A DNA stretch of 64,000 bases, taken from positions 992,001-1,056,000 of the forward strand of contig JAJFPB010000006.1 in assembly GCA_020881915.1 (NCBI GenBank), in the 5' to 3' direction. Positions within the stretch are counted from its first letter, which is position 1; every line of letters starts with the position of its first letter. The notes beneath the pieces were generated by a model. It saw only the letters and a list, made by a program, of their open reading frames with translations. It searched no databases and was not told where the DNA came from. Source of the DNA: Paramyrothecium sp. XJ0827 (lineage: Eukaryota; Ascomycota; Sordariomycetes; Hypocreales; Stachybotryaceae). The translations under genes were made by a program, and so were the position numbers. Shown here in pieces: positions 11,553-22,588 of this stretch.

Positions 11553-12286
11553 CTAAAAGGCCAAAGCAATTCCCAAAACTAAGGCCAACCCAACGACAGC
11601 AGTTGTCAGAGATTTATCGGCGATCAGATAAACAGCTGCACCTTCGTCATCAGCAGAATCTGATGAGCCTTCATCACTACCTCCCTGTGTGGCTGGACCA
11701 CCAGTCGACTCCTCAAGAGGAGGTCGCGTCCGAGTGATGACAGCGCTACCGTCCGCGATGCCATCTGCCATGCTCTGGAAAAATGCCTTCAATTCAGGCC
11801 GAAGACCCTGCATAAGTATCAGCAAAGACGGGCTCTGCACTCTGATTAACTCGTTTATTATACTTACTTCGTACCAACTAGGAGTTTTCTCGTGCTGGAA
11901 ATCGGATGCGAGGCTCTCTCTATATTCAGAGTTCATCATGAGCTGCACGACGACACTGGGTGGGACCGCTGTCATGATCTCCTTTCTCAGACTTGCTGGC
12001 ACTGAGATGCCGAGAGTAACTGTCGGGCTGGGAAACAAGGCGGACACAGACATGGTCGCAGCGTAGGAGTGCCTGTGAGACTCGATGTTAGTTCGGTCCT
12101 TATCATATGGGATGGGTTTGGAGGCGCGTACAACAGGCCAGAGATCTGGGCCCAGTCAACGCTCGAAGTCGGCGTGGCTGCTGGGGAAGTTTGCCGTCTC
12201 TGCGGTTCTGCACCATGATGGTGAGCTGCAAGCGAAGTCGTTGCCGAAAGCAACATAGTTAGGGATCTAAATAGCATCATGGTCAT
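11553..12286 (-). CDS. Small GPI-type cell-surface protein
   Basis: Three exons: 12286-12132, 12072-11868 and 11807-11553, giving 204 aa. Intron 1 is GTACGC..CACAG with a perfect CTAAC branch site; intron 2 is GTAAGT..GCAG. The joins give ISGLLHSYAATMSVSALF and SWYEGLRPELKAFF. The N-terminus MTMMLFRSLTMLLSATTSLA is a signal peptide, followed by a probable Kex2-like RR site. The C-terminus has a Ser/Gly/Asp-rich linker (GGSDEGSSDSADDEGA) and ends in a hydrophobic tail (TTAVVGLALVLGIALAF) with no residues after it, as expected for GPI attachment. No known domain was recognised. It is likely an extracellular wall or membrane-surface protein of unknown function. Confidence 0.7.
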
Positions 12287-13953
12287 GCAGTGGGAGCAAG
12301 CCAGTTGTTGAAGGAGGCACAGATGGGTTGAGGTAAAAGGTTTGGAGTGCTCTGCGTTACCAGATGTGGATCAACAGGGTTTAACAAAGACCTGAATCTT
12401 GGCTCCGGATAAACCATTCAAACAAATCGACTCATGGTGGCTGCAAGAAGAAGGACTCAAGGCATCAAAGTGTTCAGTCTCTCACGGGATGGCTAACATG
12501 AGCCGCGGCCGCTGCTCGCCTCCGCTCGACAGGTCTTGCCCTATTCGGCTCCATACCTCTCAGGATACACTGCGTATTGCGGGAGATCATCTCAGCTACG
12601 ATGTAGTTGCTGTATTCGAAAGCTGAGAAACCAAGCCCCAGCGCGGTGTTCAACTCTTGAGGCGGGGAAAACTCATCCAGCCTCGGCAAGATGCTATGCC
12701 TACAATGTAATTCATTTAGCCAAGCTTATAGTCATCACATCTCAAGGAGGGGTTCCACGCTGCATTTCTCACAGCTGCCATCCCCTGCACCAACCCCCAC
12801 ACGCAGGGAGAGTTCCAGAGTCCATTTTGAGTTATGGGTCACGCCTCGGCATGCAACCCCCGCATCAGACATTCACGTCACCGCAGGTGGAGGGGAGATG
12901 CAAGGGTGTGTTGCCAGATGCAAATTGGACGTCATCTCAATTCTGGTACTCGCTCTGTTGATCTCGCTAACACCACAACGTCTTTGCCTGTAGCACCCGC
13001 ATCGCACCCTCGTATTGATCCTGACCCTATTGTTTCGAAGCGACGGGTAATTCAGCTGCAGCCCAGAATATTGGCAGCAGGTCAATCTCACGTCTTGGAT
13101 TTTCTGTCCGGGATCTGAGTCCCATACCCCGCTTCACATGTTCATGTTTATTCCTTGTTGCTGCCTTTCCTCCAGCGTTCTGGTTTTACGTGCTCAATGT
13201 TCCGAGGCTAGCGTGTTGGGTCATACCAAAGCGCTCAATGCACTCAATACTTCCACTTTCATGGGGTGTGAGGCCAATACTCTGCCACACCCATGCTACA
13301 TGAGGTGTTGTACTGTATACACTTCAAAGAACAAGCTGCCGGCTGACGACTTGGTGTTGTGGTTGCAGAAATGCCCAACCCCATGACTCGAAGATGTCCA
13401 CACCGCTTAACATCATTGTAGGTAGCTTTAGAATAAAAGACAGCGTCTAAGAGGTAAAATTGGTTTAGCGTTCAGACCAATTTAAGGATAGAAATAAAGG
13501 TACTGCTCTAGGCGTGGCTTCTAAACGTGGAGAGGTCATCGAAAACGATTTGTTCGCCTGAAAAGCAGTCCTCCAGCCCACCCATTCCCCAGCTAATGTG
13601 ACATGCACTTGTTCCCGTGAATCATCCTTGCAGCAGTTTGCAAACGACATCCGGGGTTGCATGGGTCGCAACCGGCTCGGTGGACCTATTTTGCGGGGTT
13701 CTTGGATTTGTTTTCCTAATGTAGAGCACTGATGGCGAGGATCAGCGGGGAAAACCTGGGGGAGAACTTCTCGGCCGAGGCAGGGATCCCGGCCATGTGT
13801 AGTGCAACCAATGTTGCACTTCACAATGGATTTCATTTATATAACAAAGCCCTTGTCGGGTTCTGAAGTTCGTGGCAAGCTTCGAAGCCGATCCTTCCTA
13901 CAGCCATCCCTCCTCCTTCTACTCTGCCTCTCGCCGGAGCTTCATCTTCCAAC
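12287..13953. other. Intergenic, no convincing gene
   Basis: About 1.67 kb between divergent surface-protein genes. Frames of up to 141 codons occur, but their composition and lack of motifs suggest chance. The last 100 bp before 13954 are pyrimidine-rich (CTCCTTCTACTCTGCC), typical of a fungal promoter/5' UTR. Confidence 0.5.
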
Positions 13954-15073
13954 ATGCTTTTCTCCAAGATCTTCTCTGCAGCACTCGCAGTGCTCATGCC
14001 TGTAGCAGTCATTGCTAGCACTGCGCAAGGGGTCAAGTTTGATCCTCTCATGGTTCGAGACAACCATAACGCCCTTTCGGAACGCCAGGACTTGGGCAGT
14101 GCTCTGGGAGACCTTGTGGACCTGCTCAAGTCTATCTCTGGCCTGCTGAAGCCGGAGTTCTTCAGCGATGTTCAAGTAACGGTCACCGGTCTTGCCGATC
14201 TACTTGCGCCTCCGGCGGCCAACCAGACTCGCAACCTGATTGGTCAAGCCGATGGGCTGCTCAGGGAGATTGGCCCTGTACTAGATACCATCAAAGAGAT
14301 TGACATCAAGGGCTTGATTGACTCTGCTGGAGAACTCCTGAAGCCAGAGACCATTCGCATTCTTGTCAATCTTTTGAAGAGAGCAGACTCCTTGCTTACG
14401 GACGAGCTCACAAAGCAACTCAAGGAGCTGATTAGTGACATTGTACCGGTTAGTGTTACGAAGTCCCTGCCAGAGAGAAAGTTTCCGCTAACAAGTCTTA
14501 CAGCTCGTCTCGGCCGTTTCTGAGTTCATCACTGCCCTCATTGCTGCATTGCTCGGCTAGGGAGGCGCGAGTTCAGGGAGCGGATCGGGGACACCAGGTG
14601 GTAATGGCGGTAGTGGAGGCGATGGAAGCGGAGGAGGGGGTCCAGGTGGTGGATCTGACAGTGCAGAGTCCGAGGATCCAGACTCGGGGTCCGGCAATTT
14701 TGACTTCGGTTTTGGATCTGGGTCTGGCTCTGACTCCGGCGATGATTCTACCTCAGGATCGGGGTCTAGCCCAGACGGAGCCTCGGGTCATGATGATACA
14801 GGCTCAGACTCGAATTCCAATCTGGATGCCGATAACGGTGGCGGTAACTCATCTTCAGATGGACCTTCGACGGGATCCCCTGACGGTGACGCCGCGGATT
14901 CCCGGCATCAGTCGGAACCAGTGTCGGGTCCCGGATCTGAAGGAGATGAAGCCGAAGGTGATATTGGGGGTGGAAGTCCGCCAGCAACGTCCTCGGGAAG
15001 CTTTTTGAGCTCACATTTATCACAACTTGTGACAATCGGAGGGATAGCAATAGCTTGGAGCATTATGTTTTAA
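13954..15073 (+). CDS. Secreted protein with in-frame TAG before a GPI-type tail
   Basis: Exon 1 (13954-14448) encodes a signal peptide (MLFSKIFSAALAVLMPVAVIA) and a helical, Leu-rich domain with repeated DLL/GLL motifs. A 55-nt intron (14449-14503, GTTAGT..TACAG, branch CTAAC) leads to LVSAVSEFITALIAALLG and then TAG at 14558-14560, a 183-aa secreted form. The same frame stays open for 170 further codons: a Gly/Ser/Asp-rich stalk ending in SQLVTIGGIAIAWSIMF and TAA at 15071-15073, which looks like a GPI signal. The stop is itself part of GGCTAG, a possible 3' splice site. Splicing 14449-14560 would be in phase (CCG|GGA) and give a GPI-anchored form without the last 18 residues of the short form. 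Alternatively the TAG is a recent nonsense mutation or is read through. No domain of known function was recognised. Confidence 0.7.
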
Positions 15074-15225
15074 TTTGATCAGCCGATAGCCTTGAACACG
15101 ATTATGTAATTTTCATTGGCCATATTCATGATATGTTAATGGTCAGACAATCATTACCGACTAGTCTCATTTTCGAGATCAAACCTCCGTTACGCACGGT
15201 TGGGAAGCATTACTTATGTGTAATA

Positions 15226-17019
15226 CTATGTTTTGAACATATGCTTGAACTTATCTCGCTTCCTCTGTCGCTGCTGTGATATTGAAGAACCAGGTGTCCC
15301 TACAACGGTGTACTCCGATGATGGCGTCGTGCTTCTCGCGTTCTGCATTGCCACTTTATGGTGTTGCTGAGCTGCTATTGACTGACTTTTTACGTCTCTC
15401 TTCGTAAACTGATACGATATGAGCTGAGCTGTATCCAATCCGCAATTTGCAAGCATCGAGATTAAACCCTCGAAATGGGCAGGCGTGTAATATCGTAGCG
15501 TGGCCCCGTGTTCTACAAGGAGGCAGGCTACCTCATGAAGCCACTCTACACCGAAGCTGCAGGCACGATGAACGGAGCCCGGGTCGAGTAAGTAGTCCAA
15601 CGGCGTCTGCTTGTGGCTATTTAAGCAGTTCACTTCGGCACCCCGCTGCAGAAGCCATCTTGTCAGTGGTGGAGGGCTAAGGTGTAAAAGTGAGCACCCA
15701 TCACCAGGAGAAAACAGCGTAGAGGCCCCTGGGATGGAGATATCCAGCGGCAGAGACCTGTTCAGGGCATCGATGACAAGATCAATGTACAGCTGGGCGG
15801 TCGACCGGTTGGGACTCTCCCACAGGCGTGCCATGAGCATTGAGACACCAGTCGGGTCTTTCTTGAGGTCGAACCCGTGTCGCAGCAGGAACATTCCCAC
15901 TTCTTCAACTCCTTCAGGTATCAAGGGCATTTGAAATGTCTTATCTCCCCACTTTAATGAAACTCTGTCTAGGAGAATCGAGAATAGTGACTCGTTGGTG
16001 TTCCGCAAGAGGCCATCGTCATGTCTTATTGCATCCTTGAGGTAAAGCGATAGCTTATATAACACAGCTAGGCTCAGTCCGCAATGGTCCGATCCAAGGT
16101 TCATTGACATTATTGTTGCGTAGAATGCTGAGGGAAGTTGAGACAAGTATGCATATTGACTCACACCCGTGGTTCTTTCAGCCTCCTGTAGGTGGGAATA
16201 CATCCCGTTCGCAACATTGCCTTGAAAGTAACTCAGACGCCCCGTGCTAAGAACACTTGCGTAGAACTTGACTAGAAAACTGTGCCCATTCTCCCATAGC
16301 ATATGAGCCCGGCTGCCCAGAACGATATGCTTGAACGTGGCAGACTCGACCCATTCTTTGCATGTCTGATGTAGGAGTTGTAATTGATAGATCGTGGTGG
16401 GTCTCACGTCTGAAATTTCGCCAGACTCCCGGATACTTGTTGTAATCTCAATTTTAACGATGTCCACTAAGCCACCAGAGATTGTTTTCACGTACGCTTC
16501 CAGCTTCTCGTGGCTCATATCCCAGTTGTGCTTCCAGTTCGTAAACATGTCATTTAATGACGGAGCAAGTCCAGAACCGATCAGAAAAGGAACATGTAGG
16601 AGTTCGAGAATGGTACCTTGCCTCGAGATGCATTCCAGCAGAATATATGTCTCACTCCTTGTAGCGGAAGGCAATCGTTGAATAATGGTCGAGTAATAAT
16701 CATCAAGCTCAGCAGGAACGGAGTCCAGGCAATGCCGCAGCTTCAGAAACAAGTCCTCATTTGCGTCCTCATCTTCGCTGGCAATGACCTTTAGGTCTCG
16801 CATAACGAGTTTTACCCAGAGAAAGACACCCCGAGCACCACTAGCGACATCTTTTATCAGAGGCAGCATGGGCGTCCTGGATGCCTCGTCTTGTGGTAGA
16901 AGTCCTGTGCAGTACTCTCGGATGTCCTCATAGGTGTACTCATGAAGTTTGAAACCAGCGCAGGTGTCAAATTCCTCCAGGAAAACCGGCCACGGCCGGC
17001 TCGAGAAAAGGACCCTAGC
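15226..17019 (-). pseudogene. C-terminal fragment of a NACHT (STAND) protein
   Basis: The frame reads from about 17019 (ARVLFSSRPWPVF) to a stop at 15226. SSRPW, the TYEDIREY segment and GARGVFLWVKLVMRDL are hallmarks of the distal part of fungal NACHT ATPase domains and the following helical region. A later LLHQTCKEWVES resembles the conserved LHRT-type motif found in many NACHT/DUF7791 proteins. Walker A and B and everything N-terminal are absent. At the expected position the sequence changes abruptly into a P450 in another frame. Downstream there are about 350 residues of helical sequence and a basic tail (SQQRQRKRDKFKHMF). The first internal ATG (16869) could start a truncated product of 547 aa, but no promoter is apparent. 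It is best regarded as a fragment left by a rearrangement. Confidence 0.7.
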
Positions 17020-17714
17020 TTGGGTCGCAGAAACGGAGGCATGCAGTTGATGAAGCAGGCATCGACCAGCACAGCATTGGCGTAGAGCTTTGAAAGCTCA
17101 ATGTACTCATTATCCCTGCATCCAGGCAACCCAACTAGGATTCGCAATGCTGCGTACTCAATGATAGACACCATGGAATCCCAGGCATTCACTGTGTTTA
17201 CTTGCCCAGAGCCCGCCCAGCACTTACTGAAAGCTTGGTCCCATTCCTCAGCCATGATGCCCGCCACGGCATTCATGTCTTTCTGGGCTAGGTTGTTGCG
17301 CACAATGTCAAAATGGATGGGCCGTCCCCAGACATCCTTGTCCGACATGAGGTACTGGAACTGGATGTTCTCCAGCAAGGCGTCGAAGCTGGACAGCTCG
17401 TACCTTGGTCTGTTGAGCAGGTTGAGCATCGAGGCAGGCAGCACGACGAGGGCGCCGCCCATCCACATGGTGGGAAGCGCAAAGGGCTGGCCGACCTTGG
17501 AGAATTTCTGGTAGCCCTCGCGCATGTTGGCTTGCATCGAAGTGACGGACTGCAGGACGGCGAGGGCCCACGAGAGACGGCCGCCTCTGAGTGAGACACC
17601 GACGGCTTCGATCGTGGCCCATACCCCGTCGTGTGGCTTGTGCTGGGCAGCCCTGTAAAGGAGCAGCCCAGCTGTGGCTACTGCCAGAACGAGCAGTTGA
17701 GCTGTCCACGACAT
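17013..17714 (-). pseudogene. N-terminal fragment of a cytochrome P450
   Basis: From ATG 17714 (MSWTAQLLVLAVATAGLLLY, a membrane anchor; an upstream in-frame ATG at 17822 is less likely) the frame encodes about 230 residues of a fungal P450. Recognisable parts are FQYLMSDKDVWGRPIHF, EYAALRILVGLPGCRDNEY and INCMPPFLRPKLG. These match the N-terminal half of fungal secondary-metabolism P450s up to the helix E-G region. The I helix, ExxR and Cys haem-loop are absent. After LRPKLG (about 17013) the similarity ends and NACHT-protein sequence begins in a different frame. The P450 frame then stops at 16857, so no functional enzyme is expected. Confidence 0.75.
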
Positions 17715-18764
17715 ACCGTCTTGTTGATAAATGAACCGCAGGGGAAACAGAACCGTGTACTCGGGAATGAGTAAACGAAACAGCTTTGCAGAGACTGCAA
17801 CGATGTTTCGATAAAGACCCATCTATCTCGGCAACACGAACTGGCTGAATCCTTTGTCCGACGGACAATACAACATAAGCAGCTAGCGGACCCTGGCCCT
17901 GTGGCCTCCCCACTATATGTATCACGGCTAAATGGGGGCATAAGCCGTGGCCGTGCCAGCCTTTTGTCCCCATGGCCTCGGGCAGATTGTTTGCCTGATC
18001 GGTGTTGAGCAAGGTGCGAAAGCGAACGCTACACGAAGTGCGTCCGTCTGTTTACAGACCGCAATGCGACCGTATTGTATGCCCGGGAGATAGATGCCCA
18101 AGCCTACGCCAACGTTGCATGAATCGAGGGAGACCTCTGCAATAGGCGTGGCACATGTCATGCTATCGCAGATGTCTTGGCGATTACTGAGCCAAACTTC
18201 TGTTGTTCCTGTGCCAGAGGCGATACGCTGTGAATCACTGTCTGTCTGTCTGCCTTGCGGGCAAGATAAGCTGATGTGGCAAGTAAAGAGTATCATTCAT
18301 TGTGGGCCATGTTCAGAACCAAAGAAGGGGCAGTTGCAGTTACAGAGGGGATGCAGTCATGCTTCCCAGACTAGGTAGGCAGAGAGCCTGCTGCATATCA
18401 ACGTGAACCGGTGAAGGAGCGGTTGTGGTCGAGACCTAGGACACCCGCTCGTTATGCGAGTGCTGCATGGAACCCGCTGCAGCGCCTAGAGACCCTGAGA
18501 TAACGGCGATTCTAAGGTACTACCATGGAGGAGCGTATTATCACTGCATGGAAAGATATCAAAGTCACAGTAGAGTAACCGAAATGGAGGTGTATATAAA
18601 ATGAGGCCATTTTAGATTTACTATTGTGACGATTTGTGTAATAGCATACGACGCAGTTGGCACATGCCTTTCCTCTCTTATCTTTCCTGCTTTCTTTTCT
18701 CCACCAAGCAAATGGCTCAATATGCACTCTTAGCGTCATCCAGCGCCTATCTCCAGATCATTAC
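17715..18764. other. Intergenic
   Basis: About 1 kb upstream of the P450 fragment and downstream of the intact P450. It contains an ATG-initiated 5' extension of the P450 fragment (17822) of uncertain meaning. No other gene was recognised. Confidence 0.45.
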
Positions 18765-20472
18765 TTATACAGAGAGCTCAATCACCTTGGCAGGGATAAC
18801 ACCCATGGACGGAGTGCATAGGGCAAAATTGTCGTTGGTGACGTAGAAATCCTCGGGCTTCGTTGAGGGGAACTCGAACTCGAAGCGGTGCACGAGGTTG
18901 CCCAGCAAGAGGTAAATCTCGGCCCAGGCGAGGCTATGAATCAACTGTGTTAATATTGGGGACCTGGTCCGCGAGATAAAGAACAAGAGACTTACTGCAT
19001 GCCGACGCAATTGCGCTTGCCCTTGCTGAAGGGCACGTAGACCTTGTTGCCCAGATACCACGGGTCCGGCTGCATGAACCGCTCTGGGTCGAAGCGCAGG
19101 GGATCCGGGTACATATCCTCGTTCTGGTGAATCAGGTACAACGTCATGCCCACAGGTGTGCCGGCGGGGATGGTAAAGTCCTTGTAGATGAGGTCCTTGT
19201 CCTGACGGATGCGCGCGCTACGCGTGGCCAGCGCCGGGGCTAGGCGCATCGACTCCATAATGACGGCGGTAAGGTAGGGCAGCCGCTCGAGCGTCTTCCA
19301 GTCACGGTCGGGCGCGGCGGCAATCTCGTCGCGCAGCCGCTGGAGGACCTTGGGGCTGGTGTAGATCTCGTAGGCCGCGAGGCGGATAACGGCGGCCGTG
19401 GTCTCGAAGCCGGCGCCCGTGGTGGTGGACATTTCGTCAAAGACGCGGTAGAAGGCCTTCTCGGAGGGGGGCAGCTTAGACTGCACGATCTCGTGGATTA
19501 GTGTGCGCGGGCCGGTATCGCTCTCGGGCGACTCGGCGGCCTTGATGAAGTTCTTGGTGTCGTTCTGCTGGATCTGTTGCCCGTGTTAATCAGGAGAGAG
19601 AGAGGTTTATCCGAGCTGGGCTGGCTCGGGACGTGGCTTAGCTTACAACCATGAAGCGAAAGAAGACGCTCATGACGGGGTCGGCCATCTTGACCATCCA
19701 CTCAGGCGGGATGGCGCGCATCATGGGCCCGAAGAAGCGGATGAACTTGGTCGTGCGCCACAGCAAACCGCCGGCCTGCGCGGCGACGACCATGCCGGCG
19801 TCAAAGTCGTCCTTATCGATGTCGCCGTAGTGCTTGCCAAAGATGTACTCGTTGACCACGTCGCGCACAAACGCCGTGAAGGCGGCGCCGAGGTCAACCG
19901 TCTCCTTGGCGACGGCGAAGCCGGACAGCCGGTTGGAGAGGCGGTCGACGTGCCTCCTGATCATGTCCTGCTGGGCCGTGACCTTTGTCTTTGCAAAGTA
20001 GGGATTCAGCGGCGCGCGGCGGCCCTTGTGCAGGTCGTGGTCGGCAGTCCAGATGGCAGCCTGGGTGCTGAAGGCATCGACGGCCCAGTCGTACTTGTGC
20101 CATATCCCGTCCTGGCGGGCATAGAGGGTGTCGAAGAAGGCCGGGTCATTGACGTGGAGCTCAAAGGGGCTGATGCGGACGATGGGGCCTGTTTACACAC
20201 GCGCATCAGCAGAGGCACCTTACGCTACACGGAGACCCAGAGCGCAAGTCCTCACCGTACTGCTTGTGCAGCTCGCCTATCTTGAAGGTATATTTGCCCT
20301 TCTGGTACAAGTCGTAGTAGCCCTCGTACAGGCGCGTCACGGCCGCGAGCTTGGGGCCCGGGAAGCGCGCCAGGGGATGCAGGTAGAGGCGATAGAAGGC
20401 GACGGAGGCATAGTAGAGCACGACGGTAGCGGAGACACTCTGCCACGAGAGTAAGTTGGTGAGAGCCTCCAT
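18765..20472 (-). CDS. Cytochrome P450 (CYP65-like)
   Basis: Four exons: 20472-20256, 20188-19647, 19573-18996 and 18933-18765, giving 501 aa. All phases agree (1, 0, 2) and the joins give [21 protein letters not shown] and NCVGMHLAWAE. An N-terminal membrane anchor ([19 protein letters not shown]) is followed by the Pro-rich hinge FPGPK. Also visible are the I-helix TTGAGFETT, the ExxR-containing [13 protein letters not shown], the PERF-type RFDPERFM and the haem loop [10 protein letters not shown] with the Cys ligand. The pattern resembles fungal CYP65-type enzymes that hydroxylate terpenoids and polyketides in secondary metabolism, acting at the ER with NADPH-P450 reductase. The substrate is unknown. 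It is divergent from the rhodopsin-like gene at 21264 and appears intact, unlike the two other P450 loci in the window. GC-rich codon use differs from the neighbouring decayed sequence. Confidence 0.9.
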
Positions 20473-21263
20473 GGTGGGCTACGGTTGAAAGCAAAGCCGG
20501 GCGTGCTGGCTAGCTTGCAACTGGTCATGGTTTTTGGTTCAATATCCAGGCCGGCCTCAGCTTCCAGCGCCGTTTTCCGGCAAAGTCGACTAGCTGTTCT
20601 CCTCGCGATTGCTGGGCAGCCCCCAATCCCACATCGCAGTTCGGCGGCGGCTGGCTTCATTTTCAATAAATTAACCAACTGCATTCATCCATGCACGGCC
20701 GGCCCCTCAGGCCAGCAGATGTGACGTGACACCGTGCAAGCTCACAGTTTCAATATACATACACGGTTATATGTAGCTGACTGCAGAGAGAAGGGCCATA
20801 TTGACCAGGGTTTGGACTTGTTGGTCTCGTACATGTGACAAATATGGCAAAAGCTGCGCACCCCTCTCTCTACTCACTGCATTCGTGACCGGCCGATGCT
20901 CCCGGCATAATCATGACTGCTCGAGCCTCAATGGCCTCCCCCTCCGCCCTCGCGCCCGCCGGCTCACGTTGCTGCCCTCGTTTGATCGCCAAATCGTTTG
21001 CTGCTGGTCTTCCCTTTTCGTGGCCCCGTGTCGCTCCCCCGAGCCCCTAGACATCCTTCGATGCCGTCTTCTTCCCAGCCTGTGATCCGTGCTGACCCCC
21101 CGCTGAGATACTCTCGGCGCGCGACCACACCTATGAGCAGCGCCTGTAGGATGGGAGGCCGAATATAGAAGCTGACCACCGTATACAAAACCCGGCTCCT
21201 CTCCCGAGGGCTGCTTCGTTGCACTTTCAAACCCATCAATCCGCCTTTTTTTCGTCCATCGCA
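20473..21263. promoter_or_regulatory. Divergent promoter region
   Basis: About 790 bp separates the start codons of the minus-strand P450 and the plus-strand rhodopsin-domain gene, so it must carry both promoters. A TATA-like AATATACATACACGG lies near 20753. No coding sequence was recognised. Confidence 0.4.
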
Positions 21264-22588
21264 ATGTCCTCAGACGCTTCTGGCCCCGGGGGCCAAATGA
21301 TGGGGCCTCCGCCGGTCATCGACCGGGACAACCTAGGCCAAGGTCCGTTGACTATGGGAGTCACCTGATCCTTTCAGATCCTCTCCATCGTCGCTATCGT
21401 CGCCCGTCTGCCCGTCCGCAAGGCCAAGGCCATCACATGGGGCTGGGACGACTACCTTATGCTCCTGGCCGTGGTAAGCGCCGCCCGCCCTTGGGCCAAA
21501 TTGTGCCGCCGACACTGACCGTCTCGTGATAGTTGGCCCAGCTGAGCATCGAGGCTTTGGCCACAAACTCGTACACTCACGGCTTGGGCAAGCATGACCA
21601 CAGCTTGTACATTGACGAGTTAATTGTAATCCTCAAGAACAACAGTCTGTCCGTCCCGCCCGGCATCCTCGTCGGCCTGCTGTCGCGCACCTCCATTGCC
21701 ATCCTGCTCATCCGCCTCTTCCCGCCCTACCGATGGTTCACCTACTACCTCATCGTCTTCACTGTCCTCGTGTGGGTGATCGGCATCGCTTGCATGCCCA
21801 TCACCTTTCTGCAGTCGACCCCGGTTGAGGGCCTTTGGGACCTCACCATGGTCGGCGTGAAAACGTGGGACAAGAGGATCTGGCTGTACAGTGCTTATCT
21901 TTTCCAATGTAAGAAGAGAGTTCCTTATTCATTCCCTTTTGCTTTTTTGTCGGCCGCTAATCTGGTCTATTCCGCAGCGTGCTGCACCTTTTCCGATCTG
22001 ACTTATGCCCTGTTCCCCGTCATCTTCATTTGGCGACTCAACATGCCTCTCCGCCAGCGTCTCAGCCTCGTGTTCGTCATGTCTGGCTCCATCATCAGCA
22101 TGGTCATATCCATCCTGAAAACTAAATCCTTGGCCGAAGTCGCCAACGTGAAGCCGGGGGCTGTCGACGTGCCGTACAGGGCCAGCTACTCGCTCATCCA
22201 CGGCTACACCGAGCAGTCGCTCGTCATCATCATCGGCTGCCTCCCGCCCATGCGCGCCTTGATGCAGCTCGACTTCTCCCAGCTCAGCCTGGTCAAAAGA
22301 TACTACATGTACCGCAGCAAGCAGTCCGCCAGCGAGTACGGCACCAACGGGTACACCGACCTCGACACGAACACGCACAAGCTCGGCCACATCAACGGCA
22401 CAAAAGGCAGCATCAACGGCACAAAAGGCAGCACCCAGGCCTCCGTCGACGCCGTCGGCTCGTTTGGCGAGACTAGGGACCACGGGGGAAGCAACGAGCA
22501 GCTCGTCGTCCAGGGTCAGATCACCAGGACCGACCGATACACGGTCACCTACGATGCCAATGACCGTGCCACAAAGGAGCGTTCGTAA
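21264..22588 (+). pseudogene. Rhodopsin-domain (PTH11/SAT4-like) membrane protein with premature TGA
   Basis: Exons 21264-21473, 21533-21908 and 21978-22588 (introns GTAAGC..GATAG and GTAAGA..CGCAG) would give 398 codons. Features: short N-terminus; LSIVAIVARLP..WGWDDYLMLL, the family signature; SRTSIAILLIRLFPPYRWF; FSDLTYALFPVIFIWRLNMPLRQRL; about seven hydrophobic segments; and a Ser/Gly/Asn-rich cytosolic tail with two HINGTKGS-like repeats. Fungal members of this seven-helix family are mostly of unknown function; some PTH11-type proteins act in surface sensing. Codon 35 (21366-21368) is TGA within GVT*SFQILSIV, exactly where relatives have Trp. No intron of plausible size removes it: the only GT..AG around it would be 18-37 nt and out of phase. 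It is therefore a pseudogene, a read-through case or a sequencing error. Confidence 0.75.
22407..22442 (+). repeat. Two-unit 18-bp coding repeat
   Basis: Two near-identical adjacent 18-bp units encode INGTKGS-like hexapeptides in the cytosolic tail of the rhodopsin-domain protein. The boundaries are approximate. Confidence 0.5.

Noticed and set aside
12536..12961. A 141-codon plus-strand frame with many Cys
   Set aside because: No signal peptide. The Cys residues are scattered and the frame overlaps others of equal length.
17308..18012. A long minus-strand frame overlapping the P450 fragment
   Set aside because: It is a GC-rich antiphase shadow of the P450 reading frame.
21343..21379. Micro-intron that would remove the TGA in the rhodopsin-domain gene
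   Set aside because: Every GT..AG combination here is under 40 nt, and those longer than 18 nt shift the frame away from the family sequence.
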